Assembly (NCBI GenBank): GCA_905212515.1
Contig: CAJMEU010000022.1
Location: 1 to 25,003, forward strand
Direction of reading: 5' to 3'
Length of the DNA stretch: 25,003 nucleotides
Origin: an uncultured Oscillospiraceae bacterium
GTDB lineage: Bacteria > Bacillota > Clostridia > Oscillospirales > Ruminococcaceae
Part shown: piece by piece, positions 7,499 to 14,906 of the stretch
Layout: each line of letters opens with the position of its first letter
Position numbering within the stretch: position 1 is the first letter of the stretch
The notes under the pieces: generated by a model
Databases searched by the model: none
Told to the model about the DNA's origin: nothing
The model's input: only the letters and a program-made list of their open reading frames with translations
Position numbers and translations under genes: made by a program

Positions 7499-8413
7499 AT
7501 GGAACAGACAAAACAACTGACCTTCGACGCGGGGATGAAGCCCCGCATGAACCCGTTCAAATCCGATGCGTGGAAGAGGTTCCGCAAGAATAAGCTGGCC
7601 CTCATCGGCCTTGCCATCATTTTGGTGATGATCGCCGCGGCCCTGCTGGCCCCGGTGCTGTCCGCCAACGACCCCTACACCTCCCTGACCGACGAGGCGG
7701 GCCTGGTGCTGAAAAATAAATCCCCCGCGGACAGCGGCACCCTTCTGGGCACGGACAGCCTGGGGCGGGACGTGTTCTCCCGCGTGGTGTACGCGGCCCG
7801 CGTGTCCATGAGCGTGGGCATCGTGGCCGTCAGCATTTCCACGGCCGTGGGCGTCATCCTGGGCGCGCTGGCCGGCTATCTGGGCGGCTGGGTGGACTCG
7901 CTCATCATGCGCATCGTGGATGTGGTGTGCTGCTTCCCGGTGATGTTCCTGGTCATCATCGTGGCCACCATTCTGAAACCCAGCATCTACAACATCATGA
8001 TCATCATCGGCCTGTGCAACTGGACGGGCATGGCCCGCTTTGTGCGCGGCGAGATCCTGCGCGTGCGCGAACTGGAATACATCCAGGCCGCCGAGAGTTT
8101 GGGCGAACACAACAGCACCATCATCATGCGGCACGTGCTGCCCAACATTGTGGCGCCCATCCTGGTGGAGGCCACCATGCAGATGGCCCGCGCCATTTTG
8201 ACCGAGGCCTCGCTGAGCTACCTGGGCGTGGGCGTGCAGATGCCCACCGCCAGCTGGGGCAACATGCTGATGGACGCCAACAACCTTTCCACCCTGACCA
8301 TGCGCCCCTGGCAGTGGGTGCCGCCCGGCGTGTGCATTCTGCTGGCCGTGCTGAGCATCAACTTCATCGGCGACGGTTTGCGCGACGCGTTTGACGCCCG
8401 CCAGAAAAAGTGA
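7499..8413 (+). CDS. Peptide ABC transporter permease, DppC/OppC type
   Basis: A 304-residue second permease of the transporter. The N-terminal cytoplasmic segment ends in WKRFRKNKLALIGL, the family's usual entry into the first helix. LLGTDSLGRDVFSRVVYAAR is the DppC/OppC signature, and the EAA loop reads EYIQAAESLGEHN. The C-terminus with GDGLRDAFDARQ is also typical. I chose ATG 7499 because GAGGTG (7487-7492) lies six bases upstream; the GTG at 7490 is part of that ribosome binding site. It should pair with the DppB-type permease encoded just upstream. Substrate range is not readable. Confidence 0.93.
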   Translation: MEQTKQLTFDAGMKPRMNPFKSDAWKRFRKNKLALIGLAIILVMIAAALLAPVLSANDPYTSLTDEAGLVLKNKSPADSGTLLGTDSLGRDVFSRVVYAARVSMSVGIVAVSISTAVGVILGALAGYLGGWVDSLIMRIVDVVCCFPVMFLVIIVATILKPSIYNIMIIIGLCNWTGMARFVRGEILRVRELEYIQAAESLGEHNSTIIMRHVLPNIVAPILVEATMQMARAILTEASLSYLGVGVQMPTASWGNMLMDANNLSTLTMRPWQWVPPGVCILLAVLSINFIGDGLRDAFDARQKK

Positions 8414-8427
8414 GGGGGCGCAGAGGC

Positions 8428-9507
8428 ATGGAACAATACGCGACCACGCGCCGCCTGGCGGCGCTGCGGGCCTATTTGGCCGAAACGGGGCTGGACGGCG
8501 CGCTGCTGACCTCTTACGAGAACCGCCGCTATTTCTGCGGTTTCACCGGGTCCAGCGGCTATCTGCTGGTGACGGCGGACGGCGCCCGGCTGGTGACGGA
8601 TAAGCGCTATACCACCCAGGCGGAGGAAGAGGCGAAGGGCTGCACGGTCATCGAGCACGGCGCCGACCGGCTGGGCGCGGTGGCTCGCGCAGTGAAAGAG
8701 GCCGGCGCGGGCAAACTGGCCCTGGAGGCCAGCCTGCCCGTGGGCGAGTACACCGCCCTGGCCAAGGAACTGCCGCAGGTGGAGCTGCGCCTGGAGGGAC
8801 AGCGCTTCCTTGAAATGCGCATGGTAAAGGACGAGGAAGAGTTGGGCAATATCCGCCGGGCCATCGCCGCGGCCGAGGCGGGGTTCGAAAAACTGCTGCC
8901 CCGGCTGAAGATCGGCATGACGGAGAAGGACCTGGCCAACGAGCTGCATTATCTGCTGTCCAAAGAGGGGGCCGAGACCATGAGCTTCGGCACCATCGTG
9001 GCCAGCGGCCCCCGGGGCGCGCTGGCCCACGGCGTGCCCACGGACAAAGTGATCGGGAACGGGGATATGGTGGTGGTGGACTTCGGCGTCAAGTGGAACG
9101 GCTACTGTTCGGACATGACCCGCACACTGCTGTTCGGCGATATCGCGGCCGAGGACATGCGCGTTTTCAAATTGGTGGAGGAATCCCTCCAGGCGGCCCG
9201 GGCGGCGGTAAGGCCCGGCGTGACGGCCGCAGAGGTGGAGGCCGCCCACCGGGCGCCCTTCCTGCGGGAGGGCCTGAACGGCTATACATTGGCGGGCCTG
9301 GGGCACGGCATCGGCCTGGAGATCCACGAATGCCCGCGCATGGTCCCGCAAAACGGGACGGTGCTGCGGCCGGGCATGGTGTTCACCATCGAGCCGGGGC
9401 TTTACTTCCCCGGCAGGTGCGGCGTGCGCACCGAGGACGACGTGCTGGTGACAGCCACGGGTGTGGAAGACTTGTCCCGCACACCCTATGAGATCCATAT
9501 TGGTTAA
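8428..9507 (+). CDS. M24 family metallopeptidase (Xaa-Pro peptidase, PepQ/aminopeptidase P type)
   Basis: 359 residues, the typical length of the compact Gram-positive PepQ/YqhT group. A creatinase-N domain (about 1-130, with SSGYLLVT) is followed by the pita-bread domain. Metal ligands are Asp218 (VVDFG), Asp229 (SDMTRT), His293 (GHGIGL), Glu322 (TIEPG) and Glu336 (RTEDDV). A substrate-side histidine is in ALAHGVP (His201). The start is ATG 8428 with GAGGGGG upstream. It lies between the permease and ATPase genes, so it must be co-expressed with the transporter. It differs clearly from the M24 protein at 3511-4713, so the operon encodes two non-redundant M24 enzymes. Cleavage of X-Pro dipeptides or removal of an N-terminal residue before proline is the expected activity. 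Confidence 0.92.
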   Translation: MEQYATTRRLAALRAYLAETGLDGALLTSYENRRYFCGFTGSSGYLLVTADGARLVTDKRYTTQAEEEAKGCTVIEHGADRLGAVARAVKEAGAGKLALEASLPVGEYTALAKELPQVELRLEGQRFLEMRMVKDEEELGNIRRAIAAAEAGFEKLLPRLKIGMTEKDLANELHYLLSKEGAETMSFGTIVASGPRGALAHGVPTDKVIGNGDMVVVDFGVKWNGYCSDMTRTLLFGDIAAEDMRVFKLVEESLQAARAAVRPGVTAAEVEAAHRAPFLREGLNGYTLAGLGHGIGLEIHECPRMVPQNGTVLRPGMVFTIEPGLYFPGRCGVRTEDDVLVTATGVEDLSRTPYEIHIG

Positions 9508-9520
9508 GGAGGGCGAGCGG

Positions 9521-10492
9521 ATGAATTTATTGGAAGTAAAGGACCTGAAAACTTATTTTTACACGGACGCGGGCTGCGCCAAAGCGGTGGACGGCGTGTC
9601 CTTCAGCCTGGAAAAGGGCAAGGTGCTGGGCATCGTGGGCGAGTCCGGCTGCGGCAAAAGCGTCACCAGCCTGTCCATCATGGGCCTGGTGGACCCCATC
9701 ACCGGCCGCAACGAGGGCGGCGAGATCCTGTTCAAGGGACAGGACATCCTGAAGATGAACCCCAAGGAGCTGCGGGCCATCCGCGGCAACCAGATCTCGA
9801 TGATCTTCCAGGAGCCCATGACCAGCCTGAACCCGGTGCTGACCATCGGCAAGCAGATCTGCGAGGCGCTGCAGCTGCATTTAAAAATGGACAAAAAGCA
9901 GGCCCGCCAGCGGGCCGTGGAGCTGCTGAACCTGGTGGGCATCCCCGAGGCGGAAAAGCGCATCGACGAATATCCCCACCAGATGTCCGGCGGCATGCGC
10001 CAGCGTGTGATGATCGCCATGGCGCTGTCCTGCGACCCGGAACTGCTGATCGCCGACGAGCCCACCACCGCCCTGGACGTGACCATCCAGGCCCAGATTC
10101 TGGAGCTGCTGGAAAAGCTGCGCCAGCATCTGGACATGGGCATCATCATCATCACCCACGATTTGGGCGTCATCGCCGAGATGGCCGACGAGGTGGCCGT
10201 GATGTACGCCGGCGAGATCGTGGAGAAATCCCCCACCGAGCAGCTGTTCAGCGACCCGCGCCACCCGTACACCATCGGCCTGATGGAGTCGGTGCCGGAC
10301 ATCGACGCCCATGTGGAGCGTCTGCAGGTGCTGGAGGGCCTGGTGCCCAGCCTGTACGACATGCCCGAGGGCTGCCGGTTCGGCCCGCGCTGCCAGTATT
10401 TCTGTGAGGAGTGCGCCGCCGGCCCCGTGCCGCTGGTGCGGCTGGAGGATGGCCGCGAAGTGCGCTGCAGGAGGTATCAGGATGGAAAATGA
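9521..10492 (+). CDS. Peptide ABC transporter ATPase, DppD/OppD type
   Basis: A 323-residue cytoplasmic nucleotide-binding subunit. Walker A GESGCGKS is at 40-47, the Q-loop glutamine at 97, the signature MSGGMRQR at 155-162, Walker B LLIADE at 175-180 with catalytic Glu180, and the switch histidine at 213. After the ATPase core comes the oligopeptide-specific C-terminal extension starting at DPRHPYT. It contains four cysteines (285, 291, 295, 298). In the family this Cys-rich tail is common, and an iron-sulfur cluster has been reported for some homologues. The ATG has GGAGGG upstream. The 3' end overlaps the next ATPase gene by 11 nt, so translation is probably coupled. It energises uptake together with its partner. 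Confidence 0.94.
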   Translation: MNLLEVKDLKTYFYTDAGCAKAVDGVSFSLEKGKVLGIVGESGCGKSVTSLSIMGLVDPITGRNEGGEILFKGQDILKMNPKELRAIRGNQISMIFQEPMTSLNPVLTIGKQICEALQLHLKMDKKQARQRAVELLNLVGIPEAEKRIDEYPHQMSGGMRQRVMIAMALSCDPELLIADEPTTALDVTIQAQILELLEKLRQHLDMGIIIITHDLGVIAEMADEVAVMYAGEIVEKSPTEQLFSDPRHPYTIGLMESVPDIDAHVERLQVLEGLVPSLYDMPEGCRFGPRCQYFCEECAAGPVPLVRLEDGREVRCRRYQDGK

Positions 10493-11444
10493 AGTGCTGT
10501 TTGAGGTGAACCACCTCAAAAAATATTTCCCCACCCAAGAGAAGAGCAAGGCCGTGAAGGCGGTGGACGATGTCAGCTTCCAGGTGCTGCAGGGCGAGAC
10601 GCTGGGCGTGGTGGGCGAGTCCGGCTGCGGAAAATCCACCACCGGGCGCCTGGTACTGCGCCTGCAGGAGCCCACCGAGGGGCAGATCCTCTATCGCGGC
10701 CAGGACATCACCAAGCTGAGCCGCCGCGCCATGCGCCCCCTGCGCAGCAAGATGCAGATCGTGTTCCAGGACCCCTACGCCAGCCTGGACCCACGCATGA
10801 CCGTGTATCAGATCGTATCCGAGCCCTTGAAGGTGCATCACCCGGGCATGAGCCGCGACGAGATGAACAGGCGCGTGTGCGAACTGATCGACGCCGTGGG
10901 CCTGCGCAGGGAGCACATGTGGCGCTATCCCCACGAGTTTTCCGGCGGCCAGCGCCAGCGCGTGGGCATTGCCCGCGCCATCGCCCTGAACCCGGAGTTC
11001 ATCGTGTGCGACGAGCCGGTGTCCGCCCTGGACGTGTCCATCCAGGCCCAGGTCATCAACCTGATGCAGGATCTGAAAAAGGAATTCAACCTGACGTACC
11101 TGTTCATCTCCCACGATCTGCGCATCATCAAGCATATCTGCGACCGGGTGATGGTGATGTACCTGGGCAACATCATGGAGCTGGGCCACAAGGACGCGGT
11201 GTACGAAAAGCGCCGCCACCCCTATACCCAGGCGTTGCTCAGCGCCATACCCAACCTGAAAACGCGGGGCAGCGGCCAGCGCATCATCCTGACGGGCGAT
11301 CTGCCCAGCCCGGTGAACCCGCCCTCCGGCTGCCCGTTCCATCCGCGCTGCAGTTATTGCATGGATATCTGCAAGCAGGAAAAGCCTGCCCTGCGCACCC
11401 TGAGCGACGGCACCCAGGTGGCCTGCCATTTGGATATGGAGTGA
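10482..11444 (+). CDS. Peptide ABC transporter ATPase, DppF/OppF type
   Basis: A 320-residue partner ATPase. Walker A GESGCGKS is at 45-52, the Q-loop at Gln96 (VFQDPYASLDP, typical of the F-type subunit), the signature FSGGQRQR at 153-160, Walker B ending DE at 177-178, and the H-loop histidine at 211. The C-terminal extension has RRHPYTQ and a four-cysteine tail (284, 290, 293, 297) parallel to that of the D-type subunit. The start ATG 10482 lies inside the end of the previous gene, with AGGAGG (10469-10474) seven bases upstream. With the D-type subunit it completes an ABC importer: one receptor, two permeases and two ATPases. Confidence 0.94.
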   Translation: MENEVLFEVNHLKKYFPTQEKSKAVKAVDDVSFQVLQGETLGVVGESGCGKSTTGRLVLRLQEPTEGQILYRGQDITKLSRRAMRPLRSKMQIVFQDPYASLDPRMTVYQIVSEPLKVHHPGMSRDEMNRRVCELIDAVGLRREHMWRYPHEFSGGQRQRVGIARAIALNPEFIVCDEPVSALDVSIQAQVINLMQDLKKEFNLTYLFISHDLRIIKHICDRVMVMYLGNIMELGHKDAVYEKRRHPYTQALLSAIPNLKTRGSGQRIILTGDLPSPVNPPSGCPFHPRCSYCMDICKQEKPALRTLSDGTQVACHLDME

Positions 11445-11479
11445 ACGGCCCCGCGGCCAGAAAGAAAAGGAGATCATCT

Positions 11480-12682
11480 ATGGCTGATTTGTTCGACAAC
11501 AGCACCATCAATCTGGACGTGCTGAAAAAGCGCGCCTTCAACTACCGCTGGGCCGAGGTGCCGGCCGGCACCCTGCCCCTGACGGCCGCCGACCCGGACT
11601 ACCCCGTGGCGCCCGAGATCCGCAGGGCGCTGATGGATTATGTACAGGACGGCTATTTTTCCTACACGCCCAAAATGGGGTATCCCGAGTTCCGCCAGGC
11701 CATTGCCGCCGGCCTGTTCCGCCGCAAGGGCGAGCAGATCGACCCCGAGCTGGTGCTGCCCATCGACAGCGCCGCCCGCGGCATGTACGAGATCGCCAAG
11801 ACCATCCTGCGCCCCGGCGACGAGATGATCGTGTTCGACCCGGTGGACTATCTGTTCCGCGAGAGCTGCCTGGCGGCCGGCGGCGTGCCCGTCTGCTTCC
11901 CGGCCGTGCGGCGGGAGGACGGCTCCATCGACCTGTCCCGGCTGGAGGAATACATCACCCCCAAAACGCGCATGCTGGGCCTGTGCAACCCTCATAACCC
12001 CTACGGGGTGGTGTACAGCGCCGAGGACCTGGAGACCATAATGGCCCTGTGCGAAAAACATGATCTCTACATCATGAACGACGAGATCTGGTCCGACATC
12101 GTGTACAGCGACGCCGCCTTCCGCAGCATTTACACCCTGGGCAACGAGCGCTGCCGCCGGGTGATGAGCGTGTTCGGCTTCTCCAAAAGCTTCGGCATCG
12201 CCGGCCTGCGCGCCGGGTGCGTGTACTGCACGGACAAGGCGCTGTTTGAGAAATTGGTGGACGTCTCGGCCGTGATGACCACTGCGGGCGGCATTGCCTC
12301 CATCTCCCAGGTGGCGGGCACCGCGTGCATGAACGAGTGCTACTACTGGGTGGACGCGTTCATCGAGCATTTGCAGAAAAACCGTGACTACGCAGTGCAG
12401 CGCATCAACGCCATGCCTTTGATCAGCTGCCGCAAGCCCCAGGCCACTTACCTGCTGTACGTGGACATCCGCAGCCTGGGCGTGAAGTCCGAGGAGTTCA
12501 CCGCCTATCTGATCGAGAAGGCGCAGCTGGCGCTGGTGTCCGGCGGGCTGAAGTTCTTTGGCGAGCAGTCCGAAGGGTACATGCGCATCTGCTTTGCCAC
12601 CAGCCATGAGCTGCTGGCCGAGGGGCTGGACCGGCTGGAGAAAGGGCTGCATCTCTTCATCGAGGAGCACGGCCTTGCCTGA
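11480..12682 (+). CDS. PLP-dependent fold-type I enzyme (class I/II aminotransferase, MalY/PatB-like)
   Basis: A 400-residue cytoplasmic enzyme. The PLP lysine is Lys236 in FGFSKSFGIAGLRAG. The cofactor Asn is in CNPHNPYG (Asn173), followed by NDEIWSDIVYS (Asp201, Glu202). That last segment resembles the MalY/PatB motif DEIHxDL, in which the His here is Trp. The N-terminal LTAADPDYPVAPEI resembles the ADMDF segment of MalY/PatB lyases but is not identical. A C-S beta-lyase on cysteine conjugates or a true aminotransferase are both open, and the sequence alone does not settle it. AAGGAG lies seven bases before ATG 11480. It follows the last transporter gene by 35 nt, so its substrate is probably an amino acid released from the imported peptides. 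Confidence 0.85.
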   Translation: MADLFDNSTINLDVLKKRAFNYRWAEVPAGTLPLTAADPDYPVAPEIRRALMDYVQDGYFSYTPKMGYPEFRQAIAAGLFRRKGEQIDPELVLPIDSAARGMYEIAKTILRPGDEMIVFDPVDYLFRESCLAAGGVPVCFPAVRREDGSIDLSRLEEYITPKTRMLGLCNPHNPYGVVYSAEDLETIMALCEKHDLYIMNDEIWSDIVYSDAAFRSIYTLGNERCRRVMSVFGFSKSFGIAGLRAGCVYCTDKALFEKLVDVSAVMTTAGGIASISQVAGTACMNECYYWVDAFIEHLQKNRDYAVQRINAMPLISCRKPQATYLLYVDIRSLGVKSEEFTAYLIEKAQLALVSGGLKFFGEQSEGYMRICFATSHELLAEGLDRLEKGLHLFIEEHGLA

Positions 12683-12719
12683 GGCTGACGGCCGCTCACA
12701 AGGGAATGGAGGGATCTGT

Positions 12720-13427
12720 GTGGAACTGCACCCCTATCTCACGGCCGTGCGCGAGCTGCTGCCGGGCCTGGGGCAGATGCTGGGCGAACATTACGAAGTG
12801 ATCCTGCACGATTTGAGCCATCCGGAATCCTCCATCGTGGCCATCGAGGGGAACATCACCCGCCGGAAGGTGGGCGGCCCGGCGACCAATTACCTGATCA
12901 AGACGTTGGCGGAATACGGAGACGCGGCGCCCAACAGCATCAATTACAAAAACGAGCTGCCGGACCGGCGGGTGCTGCGCTCCTCCACCATGTTCCTGCG
13001 GGACGGGGCGGGCAGGATCATCGGCTCGCTGTGCATCAACCAGGATCTGACGGATTACATCGTGGCGCGCAATATCCTGGACCAGTGCACCCGCTTCAGC
13101 GGCGACGACCAGACGGGCGCCCACCCCGGCGAAGTGTTCGTCACCGACATCGGCGAACTGATGGAGAGCATGGTGGAGACGGAGATCGCCCTGATGCAGA
13201 AGCCCGTGGCCTATATGCAGAAGGACGAGAAGATGCGCCTGGTGAAAAACCTGGACGAAAAAAGCATTTTTGACGTAAAGGGCGCGGTGGAGTACGTGGC
13301 CGACCGCTTGGGCGTGACCAATTACACCATCTACAATTACCTGAAAGAGATCAAACTGCGCACGAAAACCGCCAAAGAAGCCCTGCAAAGCGAACATAAA
13401 GACAGCAAAAAAGCTTCTGCCCGTTGA
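12720..13427 (+). CDS. YheO/DauR-like PAS-HTH transcriptional regulator
   Basis: A 235-residue predicted DNA-binding regulator, the last gene of the operon. The N-terminal YheO-type PAS domain is recognised by YEVILHDLSHPESSIVAIEG (about 25-44), then TRRKVGGP, and a C-terminal half containing GSLCINQDLT. The HTH is at about 182-212 (IFDVKGAVEYVADRLGV, then TNYTIYNYLKEIK). I take GTG 12720 as the start: GGAGG (12708-12712) lies seven bases upstream and no ATG is nearby. Proteins of this family sense small metabolites and often control amino-acid catabolic genes beside them, so autoregulation of this operon is likely but inferred. The last codons form the left arm of the terminator. Confidence 0.88.
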   Translation: MELHPYLTAVRELLPGLGQMLGEHYEVILHDLSHPESSIVAIEGNITRRKVGGPATNYLIKTLAEYGDAAPNSINYKNELPDRRVLRSSTMFLRDGAGRIIGSLCINQDLTDYIVARNILDQCTRFSGDDQTGAHPGEVFVTDIGELMESMVETEIALMQKPVAYMQKDEKMRLVKNLDEKSIFDVKGAVEYVADRLGVTNYTIYNYLKEIKLRTKTAKEALQSEHKDSKKASAR

Positions 13428-13444
13428 ACGGGCGGAAGCTTTTT
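13408..13444 (+). terminator. Intrinsic terminator of the peptide operon, stop codon in the loop
   Basis: AAAAAGCTTC (13408-13417) pairs with 13435-13444, followed inward by a T-G wobble and GCCCGT (13419-13424) with ACGGGC (13428-13433). The three-base loop 13425-13427 is the TGA stop codon of the regulator gene. The right arm ends in five T residues. The 17-bp stem is continuous. The five A residues on the left arm also give it potential on the opposite strand. Confidence 0.9.
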
Positions 13445-13476
13445 GCTGGGCCGGGGCTTCCGGCTTTGAAAAAATG

Positions 13477-13485
13477 TGATACAAT
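13477..13485 (+). promoter_or_regulatory. Extended -10 promoter of the MATE gene
   Basis: TGATACAAT fits the extended -10 pattern TGnTATAAT with one mismatch. A -35 box at the right distance is poor (CTTCCG at 13457-13462), as is common for extended -10 promoters. It lies between the operon terminator and the MATE start codon, so the exporter can be transcribed independently. Confidence 0.55.
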
Positions 13486-13518
13486 AAGCAAAAGAAACCG
13501 CGTAAAAGAAGGGGACCT

Positions 13519-14853
13519 ATGGACAAAGAATATCTGATCCGGGCAAAACCGCTGAAAGCCCTGCTGGTGTTTGCGGGGCCGATGATCATCGGCAACCTGT
13601 TCCAGCAGTTTTACACCATGGCCGACTCGGTGGTGGTGGGCCGTTTTGTGGGCGAAAACGCGCTGGCCGCGGTGGGGGCGTCCTACTCGTTCACCAACGT
13701 GTTCATATCCATTGCCATCGGCGGCGGCGTGGGCGCGTCGGTGCTGACGGGCCGTTACTTCGGCGCCCGGGACTACAAGCGCATGAAAGTATCCGCCTGC
13801 ACGGCGCTGCTCTCGTTTTTATGCGTGAGCCTACTGCTGGGCGCGGCCGGCCTTGTGTGGGGGCGGCAGATCATGCAGGTGCTGAACACGCCGGCCGACA
13901 TCCTGCCCCAGGCGGCCGAATATCTGAATATCTATTTTCTGGGCCTGCCGTTTTTGTTCATGTACAACGTGCTGGCAGCCATGTTCAACGCCCTGGGCCG
14001 TTCCCGGGTGCCGCTGTACCTGCTGATCTTCTCTTCGCTGTTCAACATTGCGCTGGACGTGATACTGGTGCGCAGCTTTCACCTGGGCGTGGCCGGTGTG
14101 GCCTGGGCCACGCTCATCGCCCAGGGCATCTCGGCCGTGGTGGCCTTCTGCATTTTCCTGCGGGAACTGAAAGCCTACCCGGCGCAGGGGCAGACGGCCC
14201 GTTTTGACCCGCGCGAATTCTCCCGTATGTGCCGCATCGCCCTGCCGTCCATCTTACAGCAGTCCACGGTGTCCATCGGCATGATGCTGGTGCAGTCCGT
14301 CGTCAACGGCTTCGGCGCGCAGATGCTGGCGGGCTATTCCGCGGGTATGCGCGTCGAGAGCATCTGCGTGGTGCCCATGGCGGCCATGGGCAACGCCATT
14401 TCGGCCTATACGGCCCAGAACCTGGGCGCGGGCCGGCCAGACCGCGTGGTGCAGGGCTACCACACGGGCTACGGCATCGTGTTTGCCTTTGCGGCCGTGC
14501 TGTGCGTGGGGCTGGAGGTGTTCTACCACCCTCTGATGGCTCTGTTCCTGGGTGACGACGGCACGGCTTTGGCCATGGACACCGGCGTTTCCTACCTGCG
14601 GTTCATCGGATGGTTTTTCGCCCTCATCGGCCTTAAGATGATCACCGACGGCCTGCTGCGCGGCGCCGGGGACATGAAGTGGTTCACCGTGGCCAACCTG
14701 GTGAACCTGTGTATCCGCGTGGCAGTGGCGGTGACGCTGGCGCCCGTGTGGGGCATCGCCATGGTGTGGGTGGCCGTGCCCATCGGCTGGGCGGCCAATT
14801 ACCTCATCTCTTTTGCGGAATACAGGACGGGCAAGTGGAAAAGGACGATTTAA
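13519..14853 (+). CDS. MATE family efflux transporter
   Basis: A 444-residue, very hydrophobic membrane protein with the two-fold repeat of MATE exporters, about twelve membrane segments. Family features include GPMIIGNLFQQFYTMADSVVVG at the first helix (residues about 20-41), AAVGASYS, and the repeat-start motif ALPSILQQSTVSIG in the second half (about residue 240). It should export drugs or metabolites in exchange for protons or sodium. The ATG at 13519 is preceded by AAGAAGGGG. The gene is monocistronic, with its own promoter and a strong terminator after it. Whether it has a link to the preceding peptide operon is unknown; the intervening terminator argues against obligatory co-transcription. 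The substrate cannot be predicted. Confidence 0.92.
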   Translation: MDKEYLIRAKPLKALLVFAGPMIIGNLFQQFYTMADSVVVGRFVGENALAAVGASYSFTNVFISIAIGGGVGASVLTGRYFGARDYKRMKVSACTALLSFLCVSLLLGAAGLVWGRQIMQVLNTPADILPQAAEYLNIYFLGLPFLFMYNVLAAMFNALGRSRVPLYLLIFSSLFNIALDVILVRSFHLGVAGVAWATLIAQGISAVVAFCIFLRELKAYPAQGQTARFDPREFSRMCRIALPSILQQSTVSIGMMLVQSVVNGFGAQMLAGYSAGMRVESICVVPMAAMGNAISAYTAQNLGAGRPDRVVQGYHTGYGIVFAFAAVLCVGLEVFYHPLMALFLGDDGTALAMDTGVSYLRFIGWFFALIGLKMITDGLLRGAGDMKWFTVANLVNLCIRVAVAVTLAPVWGIAMVWVAVPIGWAANYLISFAEYRTGKWKRTI

Positions 14854-14862
14854 AAGCGCAAT

Positions 14863-14893
14863 GCCCCCGGGTTTCATCCCGGGGGCCTTTTTT
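14863..14893 (+). terminator. Intrinsic terminator between the convergent MATE and asnB genes
   Basis: GCCCCCGGG (14863-14871) pairs perfectly with CCCGGGGGC (14878-14886) around a TTTCAT loop, followed by six T residues (14888-14893). It serves the MATE gene. On the opposite strand only a modest T-run follows, so it may also stop the asnB transcript less efficiently. Confidence 0.9.
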
Positions 14894-14906
14894 GTTTGGT
14901 GGATAG

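Noticed and set aside
10877..11479. Upstream extension of the PLP enzyme frame
   Set aside because: It overlaps the DppF-type ATPase in another frame and gives Arg/Pro-rich nonsense; ATG 11480 has AAGGAG at seven bases.
13466..13485. TTGAAA plus TACAAT as a standard promoter for the MATE gene
   Set aside because: The spacing is only 8 bp. The extended -10 TGATACAAT explains the site better.
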